From assembly GCA_048520025.1 (NCBI GenBank), contig DBFZTP010000061.1, positions 1-42,827 of the forward strand: a stretch of DNA of 42,827 bases, written 5' to 3'. Under the pieces are notes generated by a model that was given only the letters and a program-made list of their open reading frames with translations, was not told the DNA's origin and did no database searches. This document shows positions 42,783-42,827 of the stretch, one piece after another (position 1 is the stretch's first letter; every line of letters begins with the position of its first letter). The translations under genes and the position numbers were made by a program. Source of the DNA: Aphodousia sp048520025. GTDB lineage: Bacteria; Pseudomonadota; Gammaproteobacteria; Burkholderiales; Burkholderiaceae_F.

Positions 42783-42827
42783 GGGGCAAAATTGTCAGCG
42801 ATATCAAACATTTTTTCTATTTTTGAT

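Overview
The window looks like part of a chromosome from a betaproteobacterium. The best guess is a gut-type, oxygen-limited member of the Sutterellaceae (Burkholderiales). This is inferred from gene content: a ppk-ppx operon, glnE divergent from yhdP, orphan tripartite-transporter (Bug/TctC) binding proteins, menaquinone genes menB and menE, an anaerobic Dcu-type C4-dicarboxylate transporter and HydG. No rRNA or tRNA gene was found, so the taxonomy is a guess. Most of the window is ordinary and gene-dense. Accessory signals sit in a few places: the left edge, 31.5-32.4 kb, 34.8-35.1 kb and 36.4-37.0 kb.

Layout. 1-1.1 kb: the start of a probable TnpB-type IS gene at the edge, then tcdA. 1.1-3.3 kb: a tandem universal stress protein and an MFS transporter. 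3.3-8.0 kb (minus): ppk then ppx behind a near-consensus Pho box, and a Tat-exported DsbG-like protein. 8.2-13.0 kb: a tight five-gene run of a NarL-type regulator, a membrane protein of unknown family, a Bug binding protein, menB and menE, closed by a terminator. 13.1-17.3 kb: bepA-type protease, a ferredoxin-NADP reductase of the thioredoxin-reductase fold, and sstT. 17.5-20.3 kb (minus): glnE. 20.5-27.0 kb: yhdP, a nitrilase-family amidase, a PlsC-type acyltransferase and a CdsA-like protein, all envelope or lipid related. 27.2-28.6 kb: hydG with no other hydrogenase gene nearby. 28.7-31.5 kb: two divergent M20 metallohydrolases sharing a 213-bp promoter region. 31.5-34.8 kb: an AT-rich Abi-like HEPN gene, a divergent small structured RNA with its own strong promoter and terminator, and a UvrD/PcrA helicase. 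35.2-38.4 kb: an exported DmpA-type aminopeptidase, a decayed intergenic region with an IS3-family remnant, and a Dcu transporter preceded by a CRP/FNR-like site. 38.5-40.1 kb (minus): rfbB-rfbC for dTDP-sugars. 40.3-42.7 kb: a tandem-domain Asp/Glu racemase and a beta-hydroxyacid dehydrogenase.

The most interesting item is the Abi-like HEPN protein (RNxxxH motif, the same nuclease motif type as Cas13) next to a roughly 87-nt RNA on the opposite strand. The RNA has a consensus -10 box, a GAAA-capped two-part hairpin and an intrinsic terminator. Published work links AbiF-type proteins with non-coding RNAs, so this pair deserves testing as a compact RNA-protein defence module. Other points of note are the Pho box, the regulator/sensor-like/Bug/MenBE operon, lone HydG, and a racemase whose N-terminal half looks catalytically decayed.
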